DNA of 63,263 nucleotides from Zhongshania aquimaris (GTDB lineage: Bacteria > Pseudomonadota > Gammaproteobacteria > Pseudomonadales > Spongiibacteraceae): NCBI RefSeq assembly GCF_019312595.1, contig NZ_JAHWDQ010000009.1:1-63263 (forward strand), read 5' to 3'. A program made the translations under genes and the position numbers. The notes beneath the pieces were generated by a model. The model did no database searches. It was not told the origin of the DNA and saw only the letters and a program-made list of their open reading frames with translations. Positions 54,846-63,263 of this stretch are shown one piece after another (the first letter of the stretch is position 1; each line of letters begins with the position of its first letter).

Positions 54846-54874
54846 ATTATTCGCGTTTGGCGAGCCATTGTCAA
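54846..54874 (-). promoter_or_regulatory. rpsT promoter
   Basis: On the minus strand a perfect TTGACA is followed after 17 bases by AATAAT (5 of 6) and the discriminator TCCCGGCC. It lies about 45 bases before rpsT. Confidence 0.78.
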
Positions 54875-54906
54875 GCCCTGCTACTGCTATGTGGCTAATT
54901 ATTTGT

Positions 54907-55281
54907 TTATAAAAACCGCTCGGCGGCGATCATTCCCCAGCAGCTTATGCAAAGTAACAGGCTCAGCATGACGGCAGCGGAGCCAATGTCCTTTGCTTGG
55001 CCTGACAGGGGATGGTGATCGGTACCAATGCGGTCGACCACCGCTTCAATCGCGGAGTTGATAAGCTCAACGATAACGACAATTACCACGGTGGCAATTA
55101 AAATCGAGCGCTGGCTGGCGTTAGTGCCTAGCCACAGCGCGGCAGGCAGCATGATGAGCGCGAGCGTGCTTTCCTGTCGAAAGGCTTCTTCGTGGCGCCA
55201 GGCTGCTCGCAAGCCCTTGAGTGAATATTTCGATGCGTCCAAAATACGGGCGGGGCCGGTGCGGCCTGGTTTATTCATCAT
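54907..55281 (-). CDS. dgkA: diacylglycerol kinase
   Basis: DgkA is a small integral membrane kinase that recycles diacylglycerol to phosphatidate. The 124-residue protein has an N-terminal amphipathic part (GLRAAWRHEEAFRQE), three membrane helices and the catalytic NSAIEAVVDRIG and SGQAKDIGSAAV motifs. Length is close to the 122 residues of E. coli. Confidence 0.95.
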   Translation of the reverse strand: MMNKPGRTGPARILDASKYSLKGLRAAWRHEEAFRQESTLALIMLPAALWLGTNASQRSILIATVVIVVIVELINSAIEAVVDRIGTDHHPLSGQAKDIGSAAVMLSLLLCISCWGMIAAERFL

Positions 55282-55454
55282 AATGGTTTGTAAGTCTCCG
55301 CGTTGGCTGCGAATGATCAGGGCTATTCTTCTGGTCGGTGGGAGAATACTCGGCTAACTGCCGTTGGCAAACAGTGTACAATGCGGCACTTTGCGCCGTG
55401 TAATATTAAGCGCGGGAACCGCATTGAAATGTAGCAATAGTGTAATGCAATCAG

Positions 55455-56354
55455 ATGACAATTGAGAGACAGTTGCTTTATCCACGACACTGGCCGGTTT
55501 GGCTTGGTATCGCCATGCTGTGGCTGCTTGCCCACTTACCGCGGCGCCTTAGCTATGCGTTAGGCGCGGGAATTGGCAATGTATTCTATTATTTTGCGAA
55601 AAGACGTCGTCATATTTGTGAAGTAAATTTGCAGCTTTGCTTTCCTGAGTTGAGCGAGGCGGAATACCGCTTATTAGTCAAAAAGACCATGCGCAATCAG
55701 GGTGTGGGGCTAATGGAGACACTGCGGGTGTGGTTTATTCCGACAGAAAAACTTGGCGTTGAGTTTGAGTTGCTTGGTAAAGAACATCTCGAAGTGCCAG
55801 AAGGTGGAAGCGGGATTATTATCATTGCTACCCATTTCACCACCTTGGATGTTTGCGGCACCTTAGTTGGTAGACAGTATCCATCGGATTCGTTTTACCG
55901 CAAGCACAAGAACCCAGTGTTTGAATATATTTTGAGCCGATCCCGCGGTCGCTATGGTGAACCTATTCACCGGCGCGATATAAAGCGCGCGCTCAAGCGA
56001 CTGCGCGAGGGGCGGCGACTATATTATTTGCCCGATCAGGATTACGGCCGTAAATCCGCCGAATTTGTGCCGTTTTTTGGTATTCCTACGGCCACCACCA
56101 TTGGTACCAGCACCTTGGCTAAAGGCGGGCGGGCGAGGGTGGTTTACGCTAAGCAGCAGCGGCTTGATAGTGGGCGTCGTTATCGCGTTGAAATGATTCC
56201 TATGGAAAATTTTCCCAGTGGCGATCCGGCAGCAGATGCGCGGGCAATTAATGCAATGCTTGAAGAACATATTCGCATGGTGCCTGAGCAATACATGTGG
56301 GTGCATCGTCGTTTCAAAACCCGACCAGTGGGCGAGGCTGGATTTTACGAATGA
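55455..56354 (+). CDS. LpxL-type lipid A lauroyl/acyl transferase
   Basis: A 299-residue acyltransferase that adds a secondary fatty acid to lipid A at the inner membrane. It has an N-terminal membrane helix (about 15-30), the catalytic H127-x4-D132 in THFTTLDVCG, and later HRRDIKRALKRLREG and LPDQDYG. Sequence alone does not separate LpxL from LpxM or LpxP. A weak candidate -10 (TACAAT at 55377) lies upstream. It overlaps the next gene by four bases (ATGA), opening a glycan gene set. Confidence 0.9.
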   Translation: MTIERQLLYPRHWPVWLGIAMLWLLAHLPRRLSYALGAGIGNVFYYFAKRRRHICEVNLQLCFPELSEAEYRLLVKKTMRNQGVGLMETLRVWFIPTEKLGVEFELLGKEHLEVPEGGSGIIIIATHFTTLDVCGTLVGRQYPSDSFYRKHKNPVFEYILSRSRGRYGEPIHRRDIKRALKRLREGRRLYYLPDQDYGRKSAEFVPFFGIPTATTIGTSTLAKGGRARVVYAKQQRLDSGRRYRVEMIPMENFPSGDPAADARAINAMLEEHIRMVPEQYMWVHRRFKTRPVGEAGFYE

Positions 56355-57283
56355 GCGTTCGTCGCATATGGCTTATAACCGATGGTCGGCTGGGGCATCT
56401 CAACCAATTGCGCGGCTTGCTTGCGCGGGTGCAAGAAAAAGCCGAACTTGAGGTGCATTGGTTTGATTTGACATCGAAGTCCTTTCGCTTTGTCTGGCGC
56501 AAGGGCCTGTTGGCTCAGTTTGATGCGGAAATCAAACCGGATTGGGTGCTTGCCGCCGGCAGTAAAACCCATATCCCGATGTTGTGGTGTAAGTGGGTTT
56601 TGGGCGCTAAGGCATTTCTATTGATGCGCCCCTCGCTGCCCCTAGGTTTGTTTGATGCTGTGTGTATGCCCTACCACGATTCACCGCCTAAGCGAGATTT
56701 AGTGCTGGGCACCTATGGTGTGATCAACCATATTGTTCCGTGTTATGAGGGTCGAAATAAAAGTCAGGGGCTCATGCTGTTGGGCGGAATAAATACCCAT
56801 TATCAATGGGATAATGTGGGTATTATTAAACAGCTTCGGAGTATTGCTGAAGCGGCGCCAGGCGTGGAGTGGCTGGTGTCTGATTCGCCGCGAACGCCGC
56901 CCTATCTATTGGATGAGTTGGCGGCGTTGTCCTTGGCAAATATCAACATTTTGCCCTATTCCGACACTGGGCCGGGTTGGTTGCCGAACATATTACAAGG
57001 CGTCGGACAGGTCTGGGTGAGCTGTGACAGTGTCTCAATGGTGTATGAAAGTGTCAGCTCGGGTGCGCCGACGGGATTGCTTGAACTGTTGCCGCTGCGA
57101 GATTCTCGGGTTGTGAAAAGTATGACCCAGCTCGCTAGCAGTGGCTTGGCTACTGCGTTCAGTGCGGCAGATTTGGCGGGGCCATTGCCGCCAGCTGTTC
57201 GCCCTCTTTGGGAGGCCGACAGGGTTGCAGATTGGTGGCTACAGATTGATCGTGGCGGTGAAGACAATGACCGCGTTAATTGA
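56351..57283 (+). CDS. ELM1-like putative glycosyltransferase
   Basis: A 310-residue protein of the mitochondrial-fission ELM1 (DUF1022) family, considered a GT-B glycosyltransferase-like group in bacteria. It begins with SVRRIWLITDGRLGHLNQL and has the typical late motif SCDSVSMVYESVSSGAP with GLLELLP. ATG 56351 lies in the stop of the acyltransferase gene; an in-frame upstream start would overlap that gene and lacks homology. Coupling to LpxL-type and glycosyltransferase genes suggests a role in lipopolysaccharide core. The substrate is unknown. Confidence 0.78.
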   Translation: MSVRRIWLITDGRLGHLNQLRGLLARVQEKAELEVHWFDLTSKSFRFVWRKGLLAQFDAEIKPDWVLAAGSKTHIPMLWCKWVLGAKAFLLMRPSLPLGLFDAVCMPYHDSPPKRDLVLGTYGVINHIVPCYEGRNKSQGLMLLGGINTHYQWDNVGIIKQLRSIAEAAPGVEWLVSDSPRTPPYLLDELAALSLANINILPYSDTGPGWLPNILQGVGQVWVSCDSVSMVYESVSSGAPTGLLELLPLRDSRVVKSMTQLASSGLATAFSAADLAGPLPPAVRPLWEADRVADWWLQIDRGGEDNDRVN

Positions 57284-57301
57284 TTACTTTTTGGATTGTG
57301 C

Positions 57302-58459
57302 ATGTCCGACGCAGAGAGCATGAAAATCAGCGAGACTAAACCGCTTAAAATAGTGCAGGTTTTACCCGCTTTAAATTCAGGCGGCGTGGAGCGTGGCACG
57401 GTCGAGCTTGCGCGCGAGCTGGTGCGCGGTGGTCACACATCGGTCGTCATTTCGTTTGGCGGCCGTATGGTCGATGGTCTAGTCGCTGACGGTAGTGAGC
57501 ACATTACGTTTCCGGTGCATCGCAAATCGCTGTGGTCATTGCTGCAAGTTCGACCCATGCGAAGATTGCTCGAATTATTAAATGCGGATGTCGTTCACGT
57601 GCGCTCGCGGGCGCCGGCATGGATTGTTTGGTTGGCGTGGCGAAAAATGGATCCGGCAACTCGGCCGCGTTTGGTGAGCACCTTTCACGGCATGTATTCC
57701 GTCAATTTTTACAGCGCGGTCATGGCGCGGGCTGAGCATCTCATTGCCATATCTGACTGCGTAAAAAAATATATTATTCGCAACTATAAAGCGGAAGAAA
57801 GCCGTATTACTCTTATTCCCCGTGGGTTAGATCCCGCTGCCTTTAATCACGATGCGTGCACGCCTGCTTGGAAAAAAGAACTATTTGAGCAATACCCGCA
57901 ATTGCAGGATAAACATATTATTTTAATGCCAGGACGCTTAACGCGTTGGAAGGGCCAGGAAGCATTTTTGGAAATGATGTCACGTTTGGTGCGACTCCGT
58001 CAGGATTGCCACGGTGTTGTGGTGGGCGATGCTGAGCCCGGTAAGCAGCATTACTTCGATGAATTACTCGCCATGCGGTCGTCGTTGAATTTAGATAACG
58101 CGGTGACCTTTGTCGGTCATCGCAGCGATATTGCGCAGTTCTATGGCTTGGCGTCAGTGACCTGTCATATGTCTAACAAGGAAGAACCTTTTGGCCGCAC
58201 CGTGCCGGAATCCTTGGCAAGTGGCACGCCGGTGGTTGCTTACGATCGCGGTGGAGCTAGCGAATCACTGAGCGCAGGTTTTCCGCAAGGATTGGTTACG
58301 CCCGATGATGTGGTTAGTTTTGCGGCTAGGGTAGATGATTTAATTGATGCCGACGCAGAGATTAAACTCCCGGAAAACTATTATTTAAGTAGTCAGTTGG
58401 CGGCTACGCTAGGTGTATATCAGCGTTTATTAAAAAAGCGTTGGGGCGAGGTTCGATAA
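57302..58459 (+). CDS. glycosyltransferase family 4 protein
   Basis: A 385-residue GT-B enzyme. Residues 20-45 (LPALNSGGVERGTVELAREL) form the acceptor-side motif, IPRGLDP starts the C-terminal domain, and EEPFGRTVPE at about 294-303 is the donor-binding E-x7-E motif. It would transfer a sugar from an activated donor; the sugar is unknown. I use ATG 57302, behind TTGGA, rather than the TTG two codons earlier. The stop overlaps the next gene (TAATG). Confidence 0.88.
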   Translation: MSDAESMKISETKPLKIVQVLPALNSGGVERGTVELARELVRGGHTSVVISFGGRMVDGLVADGSEHITFPVHRKSLWSLLQVRPMRRLLELLNADVVHVRSRAPAWIVWLAWRKMDPATRPRLVSTFHGMYSVNFYSAVMARAEHLIAISDCVKKYIIRNYKAEESRITLIPRGLDPAAFNHDACTPAWKKELFEQYPQLQDKHIILMPGRLTRWKGQEAFLEMMSRLVRLRQDCHGVVVGDAEPGKQHYFDELLAMRSSLNLDNAVTFVGHRSDIAQFYGLASVTCHMSNKEEPFGRTVPESLASGTPVVAYDRGGASESLSAGFPQGLVTPDDVVSFAARVDDLIDADAEIKLPENYYLSSQLAATLGVYQRLLKKRWGEVR

Positions 58460-59505
58460 TGAAAATACTTCATGTGGATTATGAGCGCTTGCGCAGCTAT
58501 GGTTCTAATCGGAGTAGCTGGGCCGAAAAAATGAAGTATGGCTTTATTCGCAATGAGCACTATGTGAGGAGTTTTTCCGATCGTGATGTCGCCGCGTTTG
58601 AGGCGCCGTTTGGTATCCGTGAGCTGGGTAAAAAGGCTGCAAATAAACGCTTTCTAGAGGTTGTTGAAAGTAATGATCCTGACTTGGTTGTTATTGGTCA
58701 TAGCGATATTATTACCGTAGAGAGTCTTCGCTTAGTGCGTCAGCGTCGGCCTGAATGCGTGCTAATTCACTGTAATTGTGATCCCCTGTTTGTGCCTGAT
58801 AATAGTAAGCGCATAGCGGCGTTTGCCGAGGTGGTGGATGCCGTTTTTGTGACTACCGGCCTAAGGGATTTAAAGCGTTTCGCCGGTCTGGGTGCGCGAC
58901 TTTACTATATTCCGAATCCGGTAGAGCCAAGTATTGAAATTTTGGACAACTCTGTTAAGACAGATTCAGAATTACCCATTGATCTATTGTTTTGCAGTAA
59001 TGCGACTAAGTTTACCAAGCGTTTAGAGGTGGTTAAGGGAATTAAAGACGCTGTTGATGGCGAGTTAAATTTCAAAACCTATGGCAGTTTTGGCGAGGCA
59101 CCGGTGTGGGGGCGGGATTACGATCTCGCATTAGCCAAAACTAAAATGGCGCTTAATTTAAATCGTCAGGAAGGAGATCACTGGTATACCTCGGACCGGA
59201 TGTCTCAGCTTGGCGGCAACGGCGTTTTGCAATTCGCTCATAGCAGCGGAAGCTTTGCTGATTATGTGCCGCCAGAAACCTTGGTGTATTTTGATGACCA
59301 GGCAGATTTAATTAGCAAAATACGTGAGTTTCATCACGATGACGCCAAGCGTCAAGATTGGGCTGCGCGCGCTCGCGAGTTTTTTCATGGAGAGTTAAAT
59401 TCGTCGCTTTATTCGCGCTATATCATTGAGGCGACATTGGCACAGCCTTTTAGTCATGACTATGTTTGGGCGCGCAATATTAACCCAGACGGCAGTGATA
59501 AATAA
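58459..59505 (+). CDS. CgeB-like glycosyltransferase
   Basis: A 348-residue protein whose C-terminal third (GGNGVLQFAHSSGSFADYVP, then FDDQADLISKI and ARAREFFHGE) resembles the spore maturation CgeB/Glyco_trans_1_2 type. The N-terminal part has HVDYERLRSYGSNRSSWAEK and VIGHSDIITVESL. The donor motif differs from GT4. It starts inside the stop of the preceding gene and ends inside the start of the following one (TAATG both times). Function is inferred from fold resemblance and context. Confidence 0.75.
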   Translation: MKILHVDYERLRSYGSNRSSWAEKMKYGFIRNEHYVRSFSDRDVAAFEAPFGIRELGKKAANKRFLEVVESNDPDLVVIGHSDIITVESLRLVRQRRPECVLIHCNCDPLFVPDNSKRIAAFAEVVDAVFVTTGLRDLKRFAGLGARLYYIPNPVEPSIEILDNSVKTDSELPIDLLFCSNATKFTKRLEVVKGIKDAVDGELNFKTYGSFGEAPVWGRDYDLALAKTKMALNLNRQEGDHWYTSDRMSQLGGNGVLQFAHSSGSFADYVPPETLVYFDDQADLISKIREFHHDDAKRQDWAARAREFFHGELNSSLYSRYIIEATLAQPFSHDYVWARNINPDGSDK

Positions 59506-60197
59506 TGATTGCTCTGCATGATGTAAAGCCCTTCGCGGCAGGAGGAAACCGCTGGTGTTATGTTGATCCTGCTGATGTTGATCGCTGTATAAAAGTGCGA
59601 CGCCCCGACTTTAGTATTGAGGAGCGGCGGCGCAGTAAAGGGTTTCCAAAGAATCTTAAGCCTCTCTCTAGCTTTGACGATAATCTAGACGAATTTCGGG
59701 TAATGCAGAGTTTGGAGCGGCACTACGATGGCGGCATTTTTGCGCATATTAGTCGCTGTTTCGGTTTTGTTGAAACAGATATGGGTAAGGGCTTGTGCTC
59801 GGAATTGATTAGAGATAGTAGCGGCGATATTTCGGTATCTCTTAAGCAGTATCTTTGGGAGAACGAGTATAGCGATGAGTGTCGGGCGGCGGTTGATGAG
59901 CTGTGCCGGCACTGGTTGCGATATCGGGTGCCGTCGCGGGATTTGATACTTCACAATCTTGTTGTGCAATGCGAGCAAGCTGAAGCAGGCGAAGTAAGAA
60001 TTAAAAGATTGGTTGTTATTGACGGTGTGGGTAACGCAGGCATTATTCCCGGTCATCGTATGCCGGATTTTATGCAGTTACAGAAAGCAAAAAGAAAAGT
60101 GGCTAATATCCATGAGCGCATTGACGAGCTGCTCAGTGATAAGGCTCGAGGCAAGGGGCCGGGGATGCACGGCTTTTTATTCCATAGTGGGAAGTAA
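59505..60197 (+). CDS. YrbL-like predicted kinase
   Basis: A 230-residue protein resembling the PhoP-regulated YrbL family, which has a protein-kinase-like fold. The core residues are visible: a glycine-rich GGNRWCY, Lys30 in RCIKVRRP, Glu63 in DEFRVM, the catalytic loop D146-LILH-N151 and the metal Asp173 in VIDGVGN. FGFVETDMGKGLCSELI matches the YrbL hinge block. It is coupled to the preceding glycosyltransferase (TAATG). A role as a sugar kinase acting on a lipopolysaccharide core residue is a reasonable inference; a protein substrate is not excluded. Confidence 0.75.
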   Translation: MIALHDVKPFAAGGNRWCYVDPADVDRCIKVRRPDFSIEERRRSKGFPKNLKPLSSFDDNLDEFRVMQSLERHYDGGIFAHISRCFGFVETDMGKGLCSELIRDSSGDISVSLKQYLWENEYSDECRAAVDELCRHWLRYRVPSRDLILHNLVVQCEQAEAGEVRIKRLVVIDGVGNAGIIPGHRMPDFMQLQKAKRKVANIHERIDELLSDKARGKGPGMHGFLFHSGK

Positions 60198-60221
60198 TCA
60201 TTCCCCGACTATTTTTATTTT
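60184..60221 (+). terminator. hairpin at the end of the YrbL-like gene
   Basis: ATAGTGGGA pairs with TCCC and ACTAT (a 2-nt CG bulge between them) and is followed by TTTTATTTT. The stem includes the stop codon region. It probably ends the acyltransferase-to-kinase transcript before the convergent gene. Confidence 0.5.
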
Positions 60222-60232
60222 AGAGCCTGGCC

Positions 60233-61351
60233 TTAGTTAGCGTAGTACAGTAGCTTTTCGGCTATGTGTTGCCATTGCAATTCAGTCTGGGCTCGGTGCT
60301 GCGCGTTCTGTCCCATCTCTTTTAGTTTTTGTGTATCACTGAGCATCTTGTTTACGGCGTGGTAAATATCGTCTTCGCTGTCACCGTCACACAATAATCC
60401 AGTTTGGCCGTCTATAACGGCATCTCCAGCGCCACCGGTGCGTCCAGCAAGGCTTGGCAGGCCGAGCATGGCGGCCTCAATATACACTATCCCGAAACCC
60501 TCAACGGAATCGCCTACGGCGCGGCAAGGCATAACAAAAAGGTCGGCTTTTTGCAGCAGGGCAGATCGCTCGCCGTCGCTGACTCGACCGCAGAACTTGA
60601 TATGGCTACTCACGCCCAGCTCTTCTGCGCGTGCCACTAAGCCGTCTAGTAGGGGGCCTGTTCCGGCAATCAAGTAGACAAGTTGTGGATGGTCCTTTAG
60701 CAGTTTGGGGAGGATTTCAATGATCTTGTCTTGGCCCTTACGCGCTTCTATGCGGCCTACTGTTAGTAGTGCGGGAGAGTGCTTGCCAAGCCAGTTTTGC
60801 ACCGTTGTCCGGTCGGCTTCCGATGCTTGTGTTGGCGGTGTAACCCCAGGATGAAGAATTTGTACCTTTTCTAGTATGGGTGCGTATGGTTTTACTCGTT
60901 GGGCGGTAAATTGCGAATTGGCAAGGATGATATCTGCTCGCGATAAGGTTTTAAAAATACGTTTGTGCTTTTGTTTTACCTGCTCCGGAAACTCCATACC
61001 GTGGGCTATGCAAATACAGTAGGCATGACCCAACTTTTTGGGTTGGAGTAGCTCCAGGCTTTTCCAGCTATCGCAAATTAAAATAGCCTGCGTGGTTTTT
61101 TTAAGCTGCAATACTACGGATTTAGCTTTGCGACGGCGGCGTAAAAATTTGGGGCCACTTAGTCGCTCTACGGGAAAGGGCAAGCTATTGTCAAAATCAG
61201 CTTGACCGTCAACAGTCGGGGCATCGCAGATAACTTGCACCTTGTTGCCGAGCTCGTGCAGTGCAAGGGCGAGTTCGTGCATATAGTTTTGTATACCGCC
61301 AGCGCTAGGGGGGTAATTTTGCGTGCTTATGATTATATTGTTGACGGGCAT
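60233..61351 (-). CDS. glycosyltransferase family 4 protein
   Basis: A 372-residue GT-B enzyme convergent with the coupled set. It has NYPPSAGGIQNYMHELALAL at the start, ILHPGVTPP opening the C-terminal domain, VGRIEARKGQDKIIEILPKL and the donor motif EGFGIVYIEAAMLG. ATG 61351 is preferred, since it begins right at the first strand; a TTG 13 codons upstream (61390) gives 385 residues. Substrate unknown. Confidence 0.85.
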   Translation of the reverse strand: MPVNNIIISTQNYPPSAGGIQNYMHELALALHELGNKVQVICDAPTVDGQADFDNSLPFPVERLSGPKFLRRRRKAKSVVLQLKKTTQAILICDSWKSLELLQPKKLGHAYCICIAHGMEFPEQVKQKHKRIFKTLSRADIILANSQFTAQRVKPYAPILEKVQILHPGVTPPTQASEADRTTVQNWLGKHSPALLTVGRIEARKGQDKIIEILPKLLKDHPQLVYLIAGTGPLLDGLVARAEELGVSSHIKFCGRVSDGERSALLQKADLFVMPCRAVGDSVEGFGIVYIEAAMLGLPSLAGRTGGAGDAVIDGQTGLLCDGDSEDDIYHAVNKMLSDTQKLKEMGQNAQHRAQTELQWQHIAEKLLYYAN

Positions 61352-61647
61352 TGCGTGAGAATCCGGTGTGGGTGCTGGCGTATGTGGCAACGTCGCTATG
61401 TTGGCTTTGCTTGCGGTGCTGCGTTCTGCTCTGCTTTCAATGTTACAATGGCCGCTAAATAAGAGTCGATCCTAGGTCTACGTGACGCGCGGCTAAAGTG
61501 CTGAGTGAATATAAACGGCACTTTGTGCTGTTACAAGGTGATGCCAGTATTCCATGTGCATTTCAAGGTGGCAAAAGCGCGTGAATCCTGCGTCATCGGG
61601 ATGACCTTTTGGGTAGCGGCGACCTTGGAGAATGTTTAGAGGGTTTC

Positions 61648-62448
61648 ATGCCAAAAAAATGTGTTTGTTGGGTGATAAGCCTTAAGCCAGAGGCGGAGAA
61701 CACCCAAAAGCTGATTGCCGACCTAATGAGCCAAGGGGTCGACGCTGAGGTGTTCCCAGCTATTGATGGTCGCCTCGGCACGCCATCTTTAGAGGGTGGC
61801 GAGCGTATACTCGGTAATTTGGCGATGGTGCGTCATGGTCGGCGCTTAACGGCAAGTGAATTGGGCTGTTATTTGTCCCATTTGCGTGCGGTTAAGAAGG
61901 CGTATGAAAATGATTATGAACACGTCTGCTTGATCGAAGATGATGTTGTGATTGAGCGGTACTTTGGTGATGTATATCGCTCGGTTCTTGGTCGTGGTCT
62001 CGATATGGTCCGGTTAATGTCGCTACGGATTCGTAAGCGGACGGTAATCGAACCCCTTGTCGGTGAGCATAATTTAGTTCGACCAGAGCGCGGTGGACTG
62101 GGAACGCAGGCCTACGTGTTGAACCGTGTTGGTATGAAAAAGTTTATTGATTATGCCCAGCATATATACGAACCAGTTGATAAAGTATTCGACCACTTTT
62201 TTTTGTTTGACTTAAATGTGTATGCAGTTGAGCCACACGTTGCCTTTGAATTGGTTCATGAAACCAGTGTGGTTAAATCCTTGTCGGTAAATATTGAGAA
62301 GCCGCTTCTTTGGCAGCGGCTGGTATTTCACCCGGTAAAACTGTGGTTTAGTTTGCGCAGACATTTTTATCGTTTTAGTCATTGGCGTGATTTTCGTAAT
62401 GCGTCCCTGCCAAAGTATAAAGTAGGTAATACTGAGCGGGCACGTTAG
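61648..62448 (+). CDS. glycosyltransferase family 25 (LPS) protein
   Basis: A 266-residue protein of the GT25 group, typically galactosyl- or glucosyltransferases of lipooligosaccharide. It has VISLKPEAENTQKLIADL, VFPAIDGR, the acceptor block ELGCYLSHLRAVKKAYE and the metal-binding EDDV at 97-100. I start at ATG 61648 behind AGAGGG; 13 codons upstream there is another in-frame start with no homology. Its donor is unknown. Confidence 0.87.
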   Translation: MPKKCVCWVISLKPEAENTQKLIADLMSQGVDAEVFPAIDGRLGTPSLEGGERILGNLAMVRHGRRLTASELGCYLSHLRAVKKAYENDYEHVCLIEDDVVIERYFGDVYRSVLGRGLDMVRLMSLRIRKRTVIEPLVGEHNLVRPERGGLGTQAYVLNRVGMKKFIDYAQHIYEPVDKVFDHFFLFDLNVYAVEPHVAFELVHETSVVKSLSVNIEKPLLWQRLVFHPVKLWFSLRRHFYRFSHWRDFRNASLPKYKVGNTERAR

Positions 62449-62503
62449 TGTTGACGAGTAGGCAGAGTCGCCTTTTTAGAGGCGATATTATTCAGGTTCT
62501 AAT

Positions 62504-63263
62504 ATGAAATGTTTAGTTACCGGCGGCGCCGGCTTTATCGGCAGTGCCGTTGTTCGCCATATTTTGGCCGACACTGACGCCTCGGTCATCAACGTCGACG
62601 CGCTGACCTATGCGGGCAATCTGGAATCTATTCCCAATGCGGAAGCGTCAGCGCGTTACGCATTTGCGCAGGTGGATATTTGCGATTTCGCCGCCCTGAG
62701 TGCGGTGTTTGCCGAGCACCAGCCTGATCTTGTGATGCATCTGGCGGCAGAGAGCCATGTTGACCGCTCAATCGATGGCCCAGGCGCCTTTATCCAAACC
62801 AACGTCGTCGGTACCTACAATCTGCTGGAAGCGGCCCGCGTATACTGGCAAGGGCTTGATGGCGGCAAAAAAGCCACTTTTCGTTTCCATCATATCTCCA
62901 CCGATGAGGTTTATGGCGATCTTCACGGTACCGACGATCTCTTCACCGAAACCACCTCGTATGAACCGAGTTCACCCTATTCCGCGAGCAAGGCGGGATC
63001 TGATCATTTAGTTCGGGCATGGGGGCGCACCTTCGGTTTACCCGTTGTGGTTACCAATTGCTCAAACAACTACGGCCCCTATCACTTTCCGGAAAAGCTC
63101 GTTCCCCACATTATTTTGAATGCATTGCACGGCAAGCCGTTGCCAGTGTATGGCGACGGTAGTCAGATTCGTGATTGGCTGTATGTCGAAGACCATGCTC
63201 GTGCACTGTTTAAAGTGGTTACCGAAGGTAAGTTGGGTGAGACCTATAACATTGGCGGCCACA
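62504..63263 (+). CDS. rmlB: dTDP-glucose 4,6-dehydratase (truncated by the window edge)
   Basis: RmlB converts dTDP-glucose to dTDP-4-keto-6-deoxyglucose, the second step to dTDP-rhamnose and related sugars. About 253 of an expected 350 residues are visible. They include the NAD loop [18 protein letters not shown], the STDEVYGDL strand, the catalytic Tyr-x3-Lys in [13 protein letters not shown] and [14 protein letters not shown]. The frame is open to the last base. Its presence suggests a rhamnose-type sugar in the surface glycan made here. Confidence 0.93.
   Translation, partial: MKCLVTGGAGFIGSAVVRHILADTDASVINVDALTYAGNLESIPNAEASARYAFAQVDICDFAALSAVFAEHQPDLVMHLAAESHVDRSIDGPGAFIQTNVVGTYNLLEAARVYWQGLDGGKKATFRFHHISTDEVYGDLHGTDDLFTETTSYEPSSPYSASKAGSDHLVRAWGRTFGLPVVVTNCSNNYGPYHFPEKLVPHIILNALHGKPLPVYGDGSQIRDWLYVEDHARALFKVVTEGKLGETYNIGGH

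Noticed and set aside
62468-62485. Hairpin TCGCC/GGCGA after the GT25 gene as a terminator
   Set aside because: The T-run lies in the loop and no T-tract follows the stem.

Overview
The window looks like chromosomal core sequence from a marine-type gammaproteobacterium. The best guess is the Cellvibrionales/Spongiibacteraceae or a Pseudomonas-related group. The gene order birA-coaX-SPOR protein-tRNAs-tufB-secE-nusG, and uvrA-MFS-ssb, matches what is known from Pseudomonas relatives. The protein sequences are clearly gammaproteobacterial (FabA/FabB unsaturated fatty acid synthesis, a zinc-type L36, a 101-residue zinc-free S14). Nothing points to a plasmid, prophage or integrative element.

Layout. 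Bases 1-165 are the 3' end of an rRNA operon (5S rRNA plus terminator), followed by about 590 bp without a convincing gene but with a very long hairpin and repeats. A minus-strand BON-domain protein follows, then birA, coaX and a SPOR protein. Next come four tRNAs (Thr, Tyr, Gly, Thr), an internal terminator, tufB, tRNA-Trp and secE-nusG. Bases 6.8-36.3 kb hold one almost uninterrupted plus-strand transcription and translation block: rplKAJL-rpoBC, rpsL-rpsG-fusA-tufA, the S10, spc and alpha operons through rplQ, closed by a strong terminator. The two tuf genes appear identical over about 1.2 kb, a sign of gene conversion.

From 36 to 55 kb lie housekeeping modules: uvrA (minus), a YajR-like transporter, ssb, a degenerate RmlD-like protein with moaB and moeA, fabA-fabB (minus), galU with a phosphomannomutase, pgi (minus), ispB (minus) divergent from rplU-rpmA-obgE-proB, then rpsT and dgkA (minus). 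Convergent gene ends are separated by symmetric hairpins that can stop transcription from both sides.

From 55.4 kb to the right edge the window enters an envelope-glycan locus. It contains an LpxL-type acyltransferase, an ELM1-like putative glycosyltransferase, a GT4 enzyme, a CgeB-like glycosyltransferase and a YrbL-like predicted kinase, all tightly or translationally coupled. A convergent GT4 gene, a GT25 glycosyltransferase and a truncated rmlB follow. Together these suggest assembly and phosphate decoration of lipopolysaccharide core or a related surface glycan. This is the least conventional part of the window. I see no clearly new defence or mobile system; the most interesting signals are the coupled glycosyltransferase/kinase set, the tuf conversion tract and the RNA structures in leaders and intergenic regions.
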